From the NCBI RefSeq assembly GCF_047663525.1, contig NC_092613.1, positions 7,341,501 to 7,405,500 of the forward strand: a stretch of 64,000 nt of DNA. The letters run 5' to 3'. The position numbers were made by a program, and so were the translations under genes. How positions within the stretch are numbered: the first letter of the stretch is position 1; every line of letters starts with the position of its first letter. This document shows positions 1 through 17,800 of this stretch, in pieces. Source of the DNA: Anas platyrhynchos (Eukaryota; Chordata; Aves; Anseriformes; Anatidae). The notes beneath the pieces are model-generated. The model was not told the DNA's origin and did no database searches. It saw only the letters and a program-made list of their open reading frames with translations.

Positions 1-2
1 TG

Positions 3-3000
3 CAGGACCCCTCCCCGCCTCCCATCTGCCTCCAGCACGACGCCAGGGCTGGCGCAGCCGAGCTGAGCCGGGCGCCCCTCACAGAGGACAACGGAGAGGT
101 CCCCAGCGATGCCCTGCCACGCTTTCACCTGGAGAAAGCAGTGTCTCATGAGAGCCTGGTGATCGGTGCCATCGAGAACGCCTTCAAGCACATGGTGAGT
201 GATCCCCAGCCTGCGGGGACACCCGCTGGGTGCTGGCTGGGGGCGTTTGCTTTGCTTTCTGCCCCCTCCAGCAGGAGGCAGGTCTGCAACGAGGACTCCT
301 GGCAGGGCGGCTCCTGCCCTGGTGTGCTGCTGTCCCCTGTTTCAGGGGTTCAGAGCACAGAGGCTTTGGGCTCGGGGCCTGTGTGGGTGCAGGATTTGGT
401 CGCACTTCGTTCCAGCAGTCCCCTCCCGTCTTGTTCTCTCCTGCCCTCTCCACAGCCCCAGGGAAGCTGTGCCCCTGCTGCCCACAGGACCCCAGGCTGT
501 GTGGGGCGAGGTGCCCGGCCACAGCCTGCCGGAGCAGCAGGATGCTATTTTGGGCTGCCTGGACCTCTGCTTGCTGGCAGGGGCTGCTGCTCGTGCTGCC
601 CAGACCCGCTCTCTGTCTCCCCAGGATGACCAGATCGAGCAGGAGCGGGCATCCCAGAGCATCTCCGGGGGCTGCTGTGCCCTGGCCGCCGTCTACCTCA
701 TGGGCAAGTTCTACGTGGCCAACGCTGGTGACAGCAGGTACAGCCCCCGGCCTTCCCCCCGTACCAGGGCTTGCCCCCGTTTCAGGGCGGTGAGGAGCTG
801 GGGCTGTCTGGGGGAGGGCAGGAGCAGCCTGATCATGAGCCCTGAGGACAGCGTGCCGTGCCGTGCCGTGCCTCGCCGTGCTCTCCACGTTTGCCTGGTG
901 TGCTGAGGGGCTGCAGGACGTCCAGCAGGAGGGCGAAGCTGGTTTGAACGCTTCTTGCCCTGGGATGGCGGAGGAGATCTCGGTGCCTTGCTGCTGGGGA
1001 TGTGCAGAGTGGCGTGGGCAGGAGCCGCGAGCAGAGGCTGGAGGCGATGAGCAGGGATTGTGCTCAGCCTCTGCCAGTCGGCCGTGGGGTGCCGTGGGGC
1101 TGGGTCCCTGGAGGGGACTTGCAGCCCTTGACAGGACAGCGAGTGGGGCAGATAGGTCACGGGTATCAGATCCTCGGTGCCCCCAGACCTCCAGAAACAT
1201 CTCATAAGCAGCCATCAGTAACCCATCAAACACTTTTTTAACCCGCAGCACTGCTGTGGGTTCGGGCTGGGCGCTTGCACCCCCGTCCTGCCGCTGGTGG
1301 CTTCTGCCTGTCCTGTGTGCAGCTCCCTGCTAACAGAGGCTCTGTAACCCTCGTGCTGCTCCCTCTCTAACCATACCCCTTCCTCTGGTTTGCTCTCCAT
1401 CCCCTCTGCCCCCCGCTTCCCTTCCATTTTCCCGTCCTCCCTCCGGCTGTGCCAGCCAGGAGCCGCTGTCCCTGCAGCTGGGGCTGGGCAGAGGGCCCGC
1501 AGCGGGGGGAGGACGCTGTGCCCCTGGGGCAGGGACCCAGCGGGGCTGCCCGGAGCTGAGCCAGCCCACCCCGTCCCCTCTCCTCCTCTCTAATCTCATC
1601 CTTCCATGTCTCATTGCAGGGCCATTATCATCCGTAACGGGGAAATCATTCCAATGTCCAGGGAGTTTACTCCAGAGACAGAGAGGCAGAGGCTGCAGTT
1701 TTTAGTAAGAAAGACCTTTCTTCTCCTCTCGTTCCTGCCGAGCCACCTCCCGGCCCCTCTGCAGCCCCCCGTGCTCCCTGCCAGGGCTGTCCCTGGGGGG
1801 CTGTGAGCACCCATCCATCCTGGCCAGGGGGTGCTGCTCGGGAGCTGCCCCCGCTCGCTGTGCCGTGGCTGCCGGGCTCCTGGCTCGCTGTGGGACTGGG
1901 AATAATGGGGTCTTGGCACGGCACCGGCACCGTGTTGGTAGGAGTGCCTGGAGCTGGTTCAGCCCATCACATCCAGCTCCTGCCCCAGGACCACACGGTG
2001 TCCCCTCCCCGTGGTGGCACCATGTCCTGTGTGCCCACCAGGCTGCTTTGCGGGGGATGACGGCTCCGTGCCCAGCACCCGTGGTGTCCCCTCGTGCATT
2101 CGGGGGGCTGTAGTGCTGTGCTCAGCCCTATTTTCGTGCCTGGATGCCCCCTGGGGGGCAGCTGAAGTGTGCCGGCGGATTTCTAGCTTTCTTCCTGAAA
2201 GCTCCCTCTCCTGCTCGTCCTGGACAAACCTTTCCGTGCCGCACAATGAGACTTTTTAAGGTTATAAAGACCTCTCTGACGGCAGCACGGGGGAGGAGGA
2301 GGCGTTTCTGCTGGAGGAGGTCTTGCTGGATGGGATTTCCTGGCTTGCAGCGTATTTGGACAAACACTAAGGCGTTTTTTTTCAAATCTATTTTTGAATG
2401 ACCACGGGGAAGAAATTGCTGTGAGCAGGATCCTCTCCAGCCGGCGGCGATGCGCGGGGCCGTGCGGTGGCCAGGCCATGGAGGGGCTCTCTGTGCCTCT
2501 GCACCAACACCGCCCTTCTCCCTGAGAGTTCTTGCCCTTCCTTTCAGCTCCTCTCTTCCTCCACCTGCATTTTCCAGCATCATCCTGATCCCTGATGCCT
2601 GCAGGCTGTGCTCAGGGAAGCTCCAGGGCTGCTGGCTCAGGGCGTGCTGGGGTCTGCGGGGTGGGGGGTCTGTGGGATGCAGCTGAGGCTGACACCTGCA
2701 GGGTGCTGGGGAGGTGGCCCCAGGGCTGGGTCCCTGGGGGGGAGCAGCACGGTGACAGCTCTGGACGTGTTCTCCACAGCCAGGACGTGTTTTTGGGGAA
2801 GAGGTGTCCTTACTCAGCGTTGGTATGGCCACCTCAAGCTGCTCCTCTCCTTGGGTGTAGCTCAGGAGGGTGGCTCGGAGGCTGTGGCACCGCTCCCTGC
2901 CGGCATTGGGGTCAGAGCAGCCAATGTTACCCCCACCCCATTTCCTGGCAGGCTGCCGTGCCGGCTGTCCTGTGTGTTTTGGGGTGCCTGGTGGGCGATG

Positions 3001-4397
3001 GCAGCCCAGGGGGTGGGCGATGCTGGCAGGACCCCGCTCCTGGCACCACGGCTGAGCCCCCTGCTTCGTCCCGCAGGCGTTCCTGAGGCCCGAGCTGCTG
3101 GGGAAGGAGTTCACGCACCTCGAGTTCCCCCGCAGGATCCAGCCCAAGGAGCTGGGGAAGAAGATGCTGTACAGAGACCAAAACATGAACGGCTGGTAAC
3201 CCTGCTGCCCCCCGGGAGGCTGCCAGCTCCAGCTCCCTTCCTTGTGCGGGCCCTGGGGCGTGCCAGGCACCTGGTGTCCTGTCTGGGGACACCTGGCCGT
3301 GTCCCGAGCATGCAGGGGAGGTGCTGGAAGCTCTTGCCCGCCTGCTGACACGCTGCCTCTGGCTTGCTTTAACCAGGGCTTACAAAAAGATCGAGGAGGA
3401 CGACCTGAAGTTTCCACTTATCTATGGGGAAGGCAAAAAGGTGGAGTGCGGGGCATGAGCTGTGCGGGGTGGGGTCCCCCTGCCCGGGAGGGGGGCGGTT
3501 TGGTGGTGCCCCTCCAAAGAAAAGAGAAAAGCTTCAAGCTTTCTTTTGGTTTTGCCTTATCCAGGCTCGGGTGATGGCCACAATCGGGGTCACGCGTGGC
3601 CTGGGAGACCACGACCTGAAGGTGTTCAGCTCCAACATCCACATCAAGCCCTTCCTGTCCTGCTTCCCGGAGGTGAGCCTGGCTCTGGCTGCTCCTTGCT
3701 CAAGGGCTCCTGTGAGGGCTGGAGCTGGTCAGGGTGCCCGGACTGGAGCGTGTGGTGGTACCGGGGGGCTGTCCATGAGCCTTTTCTGCCCTCACCCTCG
3801 TGTCCTGCCCCGCTGGTTCCCAGGTGAGGGTTTACGACCTCACGCAGTACGAGCACTGCCCTGACGACGTCTTGGTCTTGGGCACCGACGGGCTCTGGGA
3901 TGTCACCAACGACGAGGAGGTGGCCAGCGTGGTGATGGAAGTGCTGACGAGCTACGAGCCCAATGACCCGTGCAGGTGAGCTGCGAGTGGGGAGGGGACG
4001 AGCGTGGCCTGCAGGTGACATCCCCCTTGGTCTCGCTCCCTGGAGCAGCGTCGTGGCCACGAACCCGCTGGCCTTGGGGCTGTTGCTCCACAGGACACAA
4101 CGCATCTGGGTGGCTCTGAGGGAGCCTTTCCTGCACCTCTGGCTCCTCCAGCTTCTCCTTCACTGCTGGGGCTGGCAGCGTGGTGCCTCGGAGCCTGCTG
4201 GCCATGGGTTTGGGGTGCTGCTGACCCGCGCCGTGCTCTGCCCGCCCAGGTACACGATGGTGGCCCAGGAGCTGGTTGTGCGCTCCAGGGGGGTCCTGAA
4301 GGAGCGGGGCTGGCGGCTGCCCAACGACAGGCTGGGCTCTGGCGATGACATCTCCGTCTTCGTGATCCCCCTGGGGGGGCCGGGGAACTACACGTGA
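3..4397 (+). CDS. PPM1J: PPM1J, PP2C-family protein phosphatase 1J (5' part outside window)
   Basis: Metal-dependent Ser/Thr phosphatase of the PPM1H/J/M group. The visible coding exons are 3-194, 625-737, 1620-1704, 3077-3195, 3377-3440, 3565-3672, 3824-3975 and 4250-4397 (TGA). All have GT/AG borders and consistent phases and give 326 residues. The first visible exon is open to the window edge, so its true start and the N-terminus are missing. PP2C hallmarks are visible in order: YVANAGDSR with the following RNGEIIPMSREFTPETERQR, then IGVTRGLGDHDLK, LGTDGLWDV (metal-binding Asp) and GSGDDISVFVIPL near the C-terminus. The tail GGPGNYT closely follows mammalian PPM1J, and the order PPM1J-RHOC-MOV10 matches human 1p13.2, which favours PPM1J over PPM1H or PPM1M. 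Introns are short and GC-rich. Confidence 0.94.
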
Positions 4398-5880
4398 TGC
4401 CCCATGACCCGGGGCACAGGGGCTCACGCTGCCCGCATGGACGCGAGCAGGACCCGGCGCTTCCTCGGGGCACCTCTCCCTTTAGCGCTTGTTTCCTGAG
4501 CTGCCCACAAGGAGAAACTTGAAGCCTGCAGCCCCCCCAGCCCCTACCCAGAGCCCCCCTCACCTGCTGCATCCCAGCACCCTGCAGAGATGGAAGGGCC
4601 GTGGACAGAGCGGGGATGGGGCTTGGGGGATGTTTTTTGTGCTGCCACTTTCTTGATTGCTGTGAAGAGCCCAAATGCTCCTTGGCTTCTCAGCACGTGC
4701 TTGGTGCCTCGCGCTGGCCCAGAGGTGCTGGTTACAGCCGTGGGGCTGGGAGGCTGAGCACTCCTGCCTGGTGAGCCCTGTGCCTGCTGCTGCAGTCACC
4801 TCCTGCCCCCTGCCCTGTGAAGTTTGCACCACGGACACTGAAGCTGCTGCCACTGGGCTGGGTGCTGCGTCCGGATGGCGGTGGCCTGGAGGGGAGCTCT
4901 GCTGGCAGCTGGAACCATACCCAGCCCCGAGCAGCCCACCTGGGGGTGCTGGGGTAAGGGGTGAGCCCCACGACTGATGCCCCAGCCTCGTGCTTGCCCC
5001 CTTGGGCTCCTCTGGGCACTTGGTCTCGGAGGACGTGGCAGCGCTCGGTCCCTGCGGTGCATGGCGAGCACCTGGCAGGACGGGAACTGTTGCACTTGCA
5101 CGTGTCTGCCAGCCCCTGGCTGTGCCATGGGCTCTGCCCACTGCATCTCTTCATGCCTTGGATCACTGCTGTGTTTCTAGAGCCAATTATTTATTGTTAA
5201 CCGTAGAGCTGAGCTGGGAAGCGTCTGAGTTATTTCCTGGTACGGGGTGGTGGTTGGTAGGAATACAGGTCTGCATTTCTGAGCGGTTCTAATTTGGCCA
5301 CTGCTGAGCAGCAGTTGCAGAGCAGCCCCGTTCAGCCAAGCTTAACAGCTTAAACACGCTGCATGGATCTGCTTAGCTGAGGGCTGGGAACCCACAATAA
5401 AAGCAGCTTGGTTGTCACTGGGGGAAAAAAAAGGAAAAAGAAAAGGCAGCTCGGTCCTTTTCCTTCGTCTCAGACCGGTGCTGAGCAGAGCTGTAGCAGC
5501 AGTTTTCTCTCCGTGGTATTTTGTTCTGCACCCTGCACACCTCTGACCTGCACCTCCGCGGAGTGTCACATCCCAGCACAACGCCAGGGCTGCTGTGTGG
5601 GGTGGTGGGGGACAGCGGGGCCCTGGTCCCCGCTTTGGAAGGCGCCGTGGCCCCAGCAGTTGGTGTGCTGCTGGCACTGGGTGCGTTCAGCTCTCGTCGG
5701 GTGTCACCTCTGGTGTGTTTGTCCCCTGTAATCAGCGAGATGTAAATAAACTGGGTGCACTCAGTGGCAGTGAAAGCCATCCAGCGAGGGTTTTAACCTG
5801 TTGATGTTTTTGTGCTGAAGGGGGCAGGGGGAGATGCTGGGACTGGAGCAGCTGCCCTGGCCTGGCACTGTTTAAATAAA
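4398..5880 (+). other. PPM1J: PPM1J 3'UTR with alternative poly(A) signals
   Basis: This is the sequence after the PPM1J stop codon. AATAAA hexamers lie at 5396-5401, 5745-5750 and 5875-5880, so the transcript may end at one of three places. Sequence after 5350 becomes richer in A/T, as is usual for a 3'UTR end. No convincing open frame is seen. Which signal is used cannot be told from sequence. Confidence 0.55.
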
Positions 5881-6400
5881 GGTTCCACTCGCAATCCCAC
5901 CGCAAAGACTCGCTTGTAGAACTCCTGCAAAGAAGCCTTACCTAAAAGCCAATTAGTGCTGATTAATTTGTGTAGGCAGGCTTGGTAATCGTGCGAGCTG
6001 CCGTCCCTCTGCCCTTGCACCAGCCCGAGCCCCCTGAGACCCTCACACGTGGGGACAGGGGGGTCGGTGACCCAAGGGGCCCTGGCTGGTGAGCACCCCG
6101 GTGGTCTCCCTGCCCGCGGGACCCCTCCTGTGGCTGTGGAGCTGGGACATCCTGGGTGGGCTGCTTGCTGGAAGCACCCTTGTGCTCACAAACCCGCTGT
6201 CCTGGTGCTCCTGGGTCGATGCTCGCCCACACAGCCCAGTTCTCCCAGTTCATGCAGCCCAGTTCCCCCAGTTGGTGCAGCCCAGTTCCCCCAGTCGCTC
6301 TCGGAAGCCTCCCGCAGCTGCTGGGCGAGGCGGGCACGGGCTGCATTGAGCGCTGCCCCTGCGGTTCCCTTTCTCCCTCCGAAAACATTTCCTTTGGCGC
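5881..6400. other. Intergenic spacer PPM1J-RHOC
   Basis: The spacer between the last plausible PPM1J poly(A) signal and the RHOC CpG island holds no supported gene. The only structure seen is the 23-bp tandem repeat at 6232-6300, listed separately. Confidence 0.5.
6232..6300. repeat. 23-bp minisatellite, 3 copies
   Basis: Three head-to-tail copies of a 23-bp unit start at 6232, 6255 and 6278. Each begins CAGCCCAGTT and contains CCCAGT again near its end. The copies differ at a few positions. It lies just upstream of the CpG island assigned to RHOC. Confidence 0.8.
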
Positions 6401-7200
6401 CAGCTCCTGGCCTGGGGCTCGACAAATTACGGAGGAGTCGTCCCCGAGAGCCCAAAATAGAAACCGAGCGGGAGCCGGGACCCGGGCCAGGACCGGGGCT
6501 GCCGCTCCCTGCCCGCGCCTCGGGGATCGGGGAGGTCCGGGGGGATCCGGGGGGGAGTTCAGGGGGATCCGGGGGCTGCAGGACGGGAGGACGGGGGCTG
6601 GGGGCCGGTACCGGGGCTGCCCCTCTGCTCCCGTCGGTAACAACACCCGGGGGTACCTCGGAGGGGGGGTACGGGGCTGGGCTGGGGGGAGCCGGGCTCA
6701 GCCCGTCGGGGACGGGGGCAGCGCGGGGCTGCGTCCCGGCTCGGCTCAGCCCGGCCCGGTTCAGCCCAGCCCGGCCCGGCCCGGCTCGGTTCGGCCCCGT
6801 GCGCTCCGCCCCCCCGCGGGCGGCCCCAGACCGGGGCGGCCCCGCCCGAGCCTCGCTGCGGAGCCGGGGCCGGAGCCGGGACCGGGAGCGGCGGCGGAGC
6901 GAGGTGCGCGCAGCGCTCGGGGCGCGGGGACCTGGGGAGCCCCGCGGGGAGCAGGGGGGGGACAGCGCCGGGCCGGGGGCTTGGCGGGGGTCGGGGCTCA
7001 CCGGCACGGGGGGGGCGCAGCGCTGGGGTGGGGATCCTGGGCGCTGGGAGGAGGCGGGCTCGGGGGGGTTCCCAGCTCGGGGGGGTCCCCAGGAGCTGCC
7101 CTGGGCAGCGGCGCGACCCGAGGGGGCGAACGGCCCCGGCCCCTCCAGAAAAAGGGACGAAGTTGGCTCCGCTCGCCGTGCAGCTCGGTGTTAAACATTT
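6400..7200 (+). promoter_or_regulatory. RHOC: CpG island, probable RHOC promoter
   Basis: About 800 bp is extremely G+C rich and dense in CpG, with runs of GGCCCGG-type GC boxes around 6740-6860. There is no TATA box, as in housekeeping promoters. It is the only such island between the PPM1J 3' end and the RHOC coding exons on the plus strand, so it is the likely RHOC start region. Several long open frames here are a by-product of high GC content. Confidence 0.6.
6790..6903 (+). other. RHOC: Possible RHOC noncoding first exon
   Basis: A splice donor-like site (GAG followed by GTGCGC) ends at 6903 inside the CpG island. The RHOC coding exon begins with only two untranslated bases before its ATG, so at least one upstream noncoding exon must exist. 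This is the best-placed candidate. The start coordinate is a guess and other donors in the island are possible. Confidence 0.3.
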
Positions 7201-7249
7201 ATCCGGGGAGGGGGGGTTGCAGGCAGCTGGGTAATGTCTCAGGAGCAGG

Positions 7250-13809
<6,560 letters not shown>

Positions 13810-14550
13810 GCGGCCGGCCTGCGAGGCGGGCACAGCCCCGAGCAGCGTCCGGACACCGCAGCCAGAGCTCATCCCACCCGAGAGCTGCCCCAGGTAGGCG
13901 GGCAGCCCCGTGCCCTGCTGGGGGGACAATGCCTTCAGCTCGGCAGCTCCGTGGTGCCCCATTTTACAGCCATCCCCCCAGCTTCACCTGTGCCCTGCGC
14001 TGGGCAGGGCTCGCGGCCTGGGGGCTGCTGGCCGCCCCCCCACGGCTTGTGGCCACAGCCTGCTCGGGCCCTCTGCCCCTGCATGGGACGGTCCCACTGG
14101 GGTTTTATAGGGACTTCAGCCCTGTCTGGGCAGAGCAACGCCACGAGGAGCCGGAGCCAGGCCCAGTTGCTGCCAGAAGTGCCCCCCCAGGGCCCGGTGC
14201 CGGGGCAGGGCCTTGTCCAGCCACCTCTGAGGCTGAATCGCTACGGACTTAGCACCAGTAAATTGAACTGTGTAATTGGGAGAATAAATGCAAAGTGGTA
14301 TTTCAGTAATGGCAGCGCTGCTTCCATGGCCTCATGCGGGCCGTCCTTGCTGGGCTTGGTCCATGCCCCTCGTGCCCCCCAGGACTGACACCAGCACTCT
14401 CAGTGTTTTCTCTGTTTATTCGGGGAAAGAAAGTTGTGCGCCCGCACACCGCCCAGCTTGGGGGCCAGGCGAGAGCAGTCAAAGGCAATTGGCTTTCTTT
14501 GGCTGTATCAAAAAATGATTAAAACCAAATAAAATTGGTCCGTGGTCCCA
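13810..14550 (+). terminator. RHOC: RHOC 3'UTR with two poly(A) signals
   Basis: After the RHOC stop codon there are two plus-strand AATAAA hexamers, at 14283-14288 and 14528-14533. Use of the distal one would run the transcript past the MOV10 minus-strand signal at 14415-14420. No other gene is seen in this stretch. Confidence 0.7.
14415..14420 (-). terminator. MOV10: MOV10 poly(A) signal
   Basis: TTTATT on the plus strand is AATAAA on the minus strand, 460 bp past the MOV10 stop codon. It is the first canonical signal seen downstream of MOV10 and would set a 3'UTR of roughly 0.5 kb. Confidence 0.6.
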
Positions 14551-14879
14551 CTCTGCAAAGGGGGGGGGTGGTCCTCAGCCCTGTGGTCTGGGTCAGGCTC
14601 GCAGCTGGCAGCCGCAGTCACCTCTCCCCTGCCACAGGGACCCCGGGCAGGGCCCAGCACACACAGCCTGGGCTCTGCAGGGATGCGTGGGGAGCCCGGG
14701 GGGGACCCAAGGACAAAGTGGGGGGAGCAGGAGGCTGCTGCAGCCAGGGGCCAGGTCGGGGTCGCAGGAGCTCCGTGGGGCTGCTCCCGCTGAGGGGTTT
14801 TCCTTTGGGGAAGCCCCATGGGTCAGCAGCGTGCGGAGCTCCTGAAGGACGGCCCGTGAAACCCGGGGGTACCTGGCTG

Positions 14880-17800
14880 CTAAGTGCTGAGGTGCAGGGA
14901 GTTGAGGTGGGCCGCGAGGCTGTCCTCCTCGGGGGTCTCCTCCTCGAAGGGGTAACCCGTGTAGCCGCCCTTCTCCTTGCAGTACCTGAGGAACCTGGCG
15001 GGCACAGCAAGGGCTGAGCACGGCCCCGCGCCCGGCCCTGAGCAGCAGCAGCAGGGGGCAGCTGGGGGTAGGCTCACCTGTGCCAGTGGGGATCCGTGCT
15101 GAGGACGACTGGGTTGCCCACCACTATTAGCAGAGCCTTGGCCCTGGTGAGGGCCACGTTGAGTCTCTGGAGAAGGGAACAAGAGCGAGGGCTTCACCCT
15201 GCAGCAGCACCTCCCGGTACCGGGCTCTGGGGCTGCTCCTGGCTGCAGGCAGCGGGGAACCGAGGGGGCTGCTCGGGGGGGCACAGTACCTTGGGGTTCT
15301 TGAGGAAGCCCAGGTTGAAGGTCTGGTCGAGCTGGAAGTACTCGCTGCAGCTGCGCACGGTGGAGATGAGGATGACACGGCGCTCCTGGCCCTGGAACTC
15401 CTCCACGGAGCCCACCTAGGGCAGGTGGGGGTGAGCGGCTGCTGGGGCACCGCTGCCTCCCCCCAGCCGCACATGGGAACCCCCCAGGCTGAGCTGCACC
15501 GGGGCTGGGCCCCTCTCTACCTTCAGCTTCCTGATGTCCGGCAGCGCCCTCAGGACGGGGTCGTGGGTGGTGATGGCTTTCTGGATTTTCTCCACCTGCA
15601 GAGGCACGCGGTACGCTGCAGCAGCATTTTTTTGGGGGGGATGCACCACCTCCCGCTGCCGCCTGCCCCTCACCTGCTTCCTGTAGGGAGCGATGATGCC
15701 GATCTCCTTGGGCGAGATGGTGGGGCAGCCCCGCTTGCCCTGGCTCTGCAGCAGCTTCTTGAGGTATTGGACCAGGATCTCGATCTCAGCCGTGTTGAAG
15801 AAAGAGGGGCTCTTGGCTTCTCTCTGGTCTTCCCCGCAGACGCCGTGGAAGATGATGGGGAAGCCCTGGGGGTGCAGAGACTTGGGGTCAGCGGGGCTGC
15901 AGCTCGGGGGCTCCTCCCAGCCCCTGCCCTGGCGCCCCCCTCACTTTTTTGGGAAGCTCATCCCAGGCACAGTAGAAGTTGCGAATATCAAACTCGTCGC
16001 CCTCGCAGGCCTTCAGCTCACTGTCGTAGAAGAGCTCATTGGGGATCCTGAGGATGGCCTCGTGGGACCTGGGAGAGGTAGGACAAGCGTGCAGGGGGTG
16101 GCCCCGATGCTCTCCCCGGGCACTGTGTGAGGTTTGCCCCATCTCCCGCACAGGCTGGGGCACCCCTGGGAAGGGGAGCTGGAGTGCGGGGCAGCTCCCC
16201 GTCCCGGCCCCACTCTCGCTCCATCCCCACCTGTAGTTCCAGAGCAGTTTGGTGACGAACTGCGAGTTGTAGCCATCGCTCGACTTCTTGTACAGCGCGT
16301 TGTGCAGCATCAGCCTCTCCAGCAGCGAGGTGCCTGCGCACACCAGACCCGTGGCTCCCCGCCGTGCCGCTCGGGCACCGGCATCGCTCCCACCCCTGCC
16401 CTCGCTCACCCAAGCCGTGCTCCGTGGCCAGCGGCGACCTCAGGACGGGGCCCAGCTGCTGGGGGTCTCCTGCCAGCACCAGCTGCCCCCCGTTGGGGTT
16501 GCTCTCCGGGTCCATGGCAGTCAGGAGGCCTGGGCGGAGGGAGCTCAGCGCTGGCTGTGGGGTGGGGAAGGGAAGGGGGGAGCCTGGGGGCCGTGATGCC
16601 GACCCGGGAGCCACTCACCAGCGATAGCGACCACGCTCTCCGGCTCTACCGCGTGGCCGCACTCGTCGATGAAGACGTGGGAGAAATAGCGTGGGGGAAA
16701 GTTGGCCGATGCCAGCCTGGGGAAAGGCAGCGTGAGGCTGCGTGAGTGGTGCTGCCTGCCTGGCCAGCCTTCCTCCCATCACCATCACCATCACCCTCCC
16801 TGGGGCTGCCCCGCTCTCCTGCATCCCCTCCCTGTTGCACCCCAGCAGGGAAGCCCCTCATGGCCCAGACATGAGGCCACCTCCAGGGACGTGGGGACTC
16901 TGACCTTCCCGCTGTCACCAGCGTGGTGATGATGATCTGGTAGCGCCCCAGGAACTCCTTGCTGGGGTACACGTAGCAGTCCTGCTCGTCGTCCCTGTTA
17001 CAGCAGGGCTGGAACAGGGGGGGTTAGGTGGGAGCTCCCTCCCCTGGGGCTGCCAGCCCGGTCACACCAGGGGGGTGCTGGGCAGAGGGGCACGGACCTA
17101 CCCTGATTTCTGTAGGCACCTCCCGGTAGCTCCTGGAGCTGGCCATGATCCTGTAGACGTAGCGGGGGGCGATGTCCGTGATGAGGCGCTGGCACAGCAG
17201 GTCGGCGGCGCTGTTGGAAGGGGCGCAGGCCAAGATCCGGGCGTCCTTGAAGCACGACCACACCTAGGTGGGGAGGAGGGGGTGAAGGCGCTGAGCCCCA
17301 CAGGGCCGGCAGCGATGCCGTGAGCTGGTCCTGGGCCCTGGCCGCTCACCTGCTTGATGGCCTCCACCAGGGTGACTGTCTTGCCAGTCCCAGGAGGCCC
17401 AAAGATGAGGTATGGGGCCGGCCTGGACATCCCCGTCACGATGTTCATCACGGCTCTGCGCTGCTCCTCGTTCTTCTGCAGCTTGCTGTCGAACCAGCTG
17501 TGGGAGCCGAGGCTGAGCGTGCTGGGTCCCCGTCCCCCTGTCCCATCCTGTCCTGTCCCCATGGGGCAGCTGGCCCCAGGCACGGGGACTCACCGGGGCT
17601 GGTAGGGGCCCGAGATGAGAGACTTGTTGCAGGAGGCAGAGGGGAAGAGGAGGCTGGCCAAGCCCTGCTGCATGGACAAGGCTGCAGCCCGGTGCTGGAC
17701 CTGCAGCGGCAGGCGGCTGAAGGTGAAGGTCACGTCGAACTTCAGCTTATTCACAAACTTGCTCTTTAACCTGGGAAGGAGCGGCGTGAGCCAGGCGCGG

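Noticed and set aside
184-1251. 355-codon minus-strand open frame
   Set aside because: Antisense to PPM1J exons with low-complexity Ala/Pro/Ser composition and no recognisable domain.
2128-3417. 429-codon minus-strand open frame
   Set aside because: Lies opposite PPM1J exons and introns. The frame is a mirror effect of GC-rich coding sequence.
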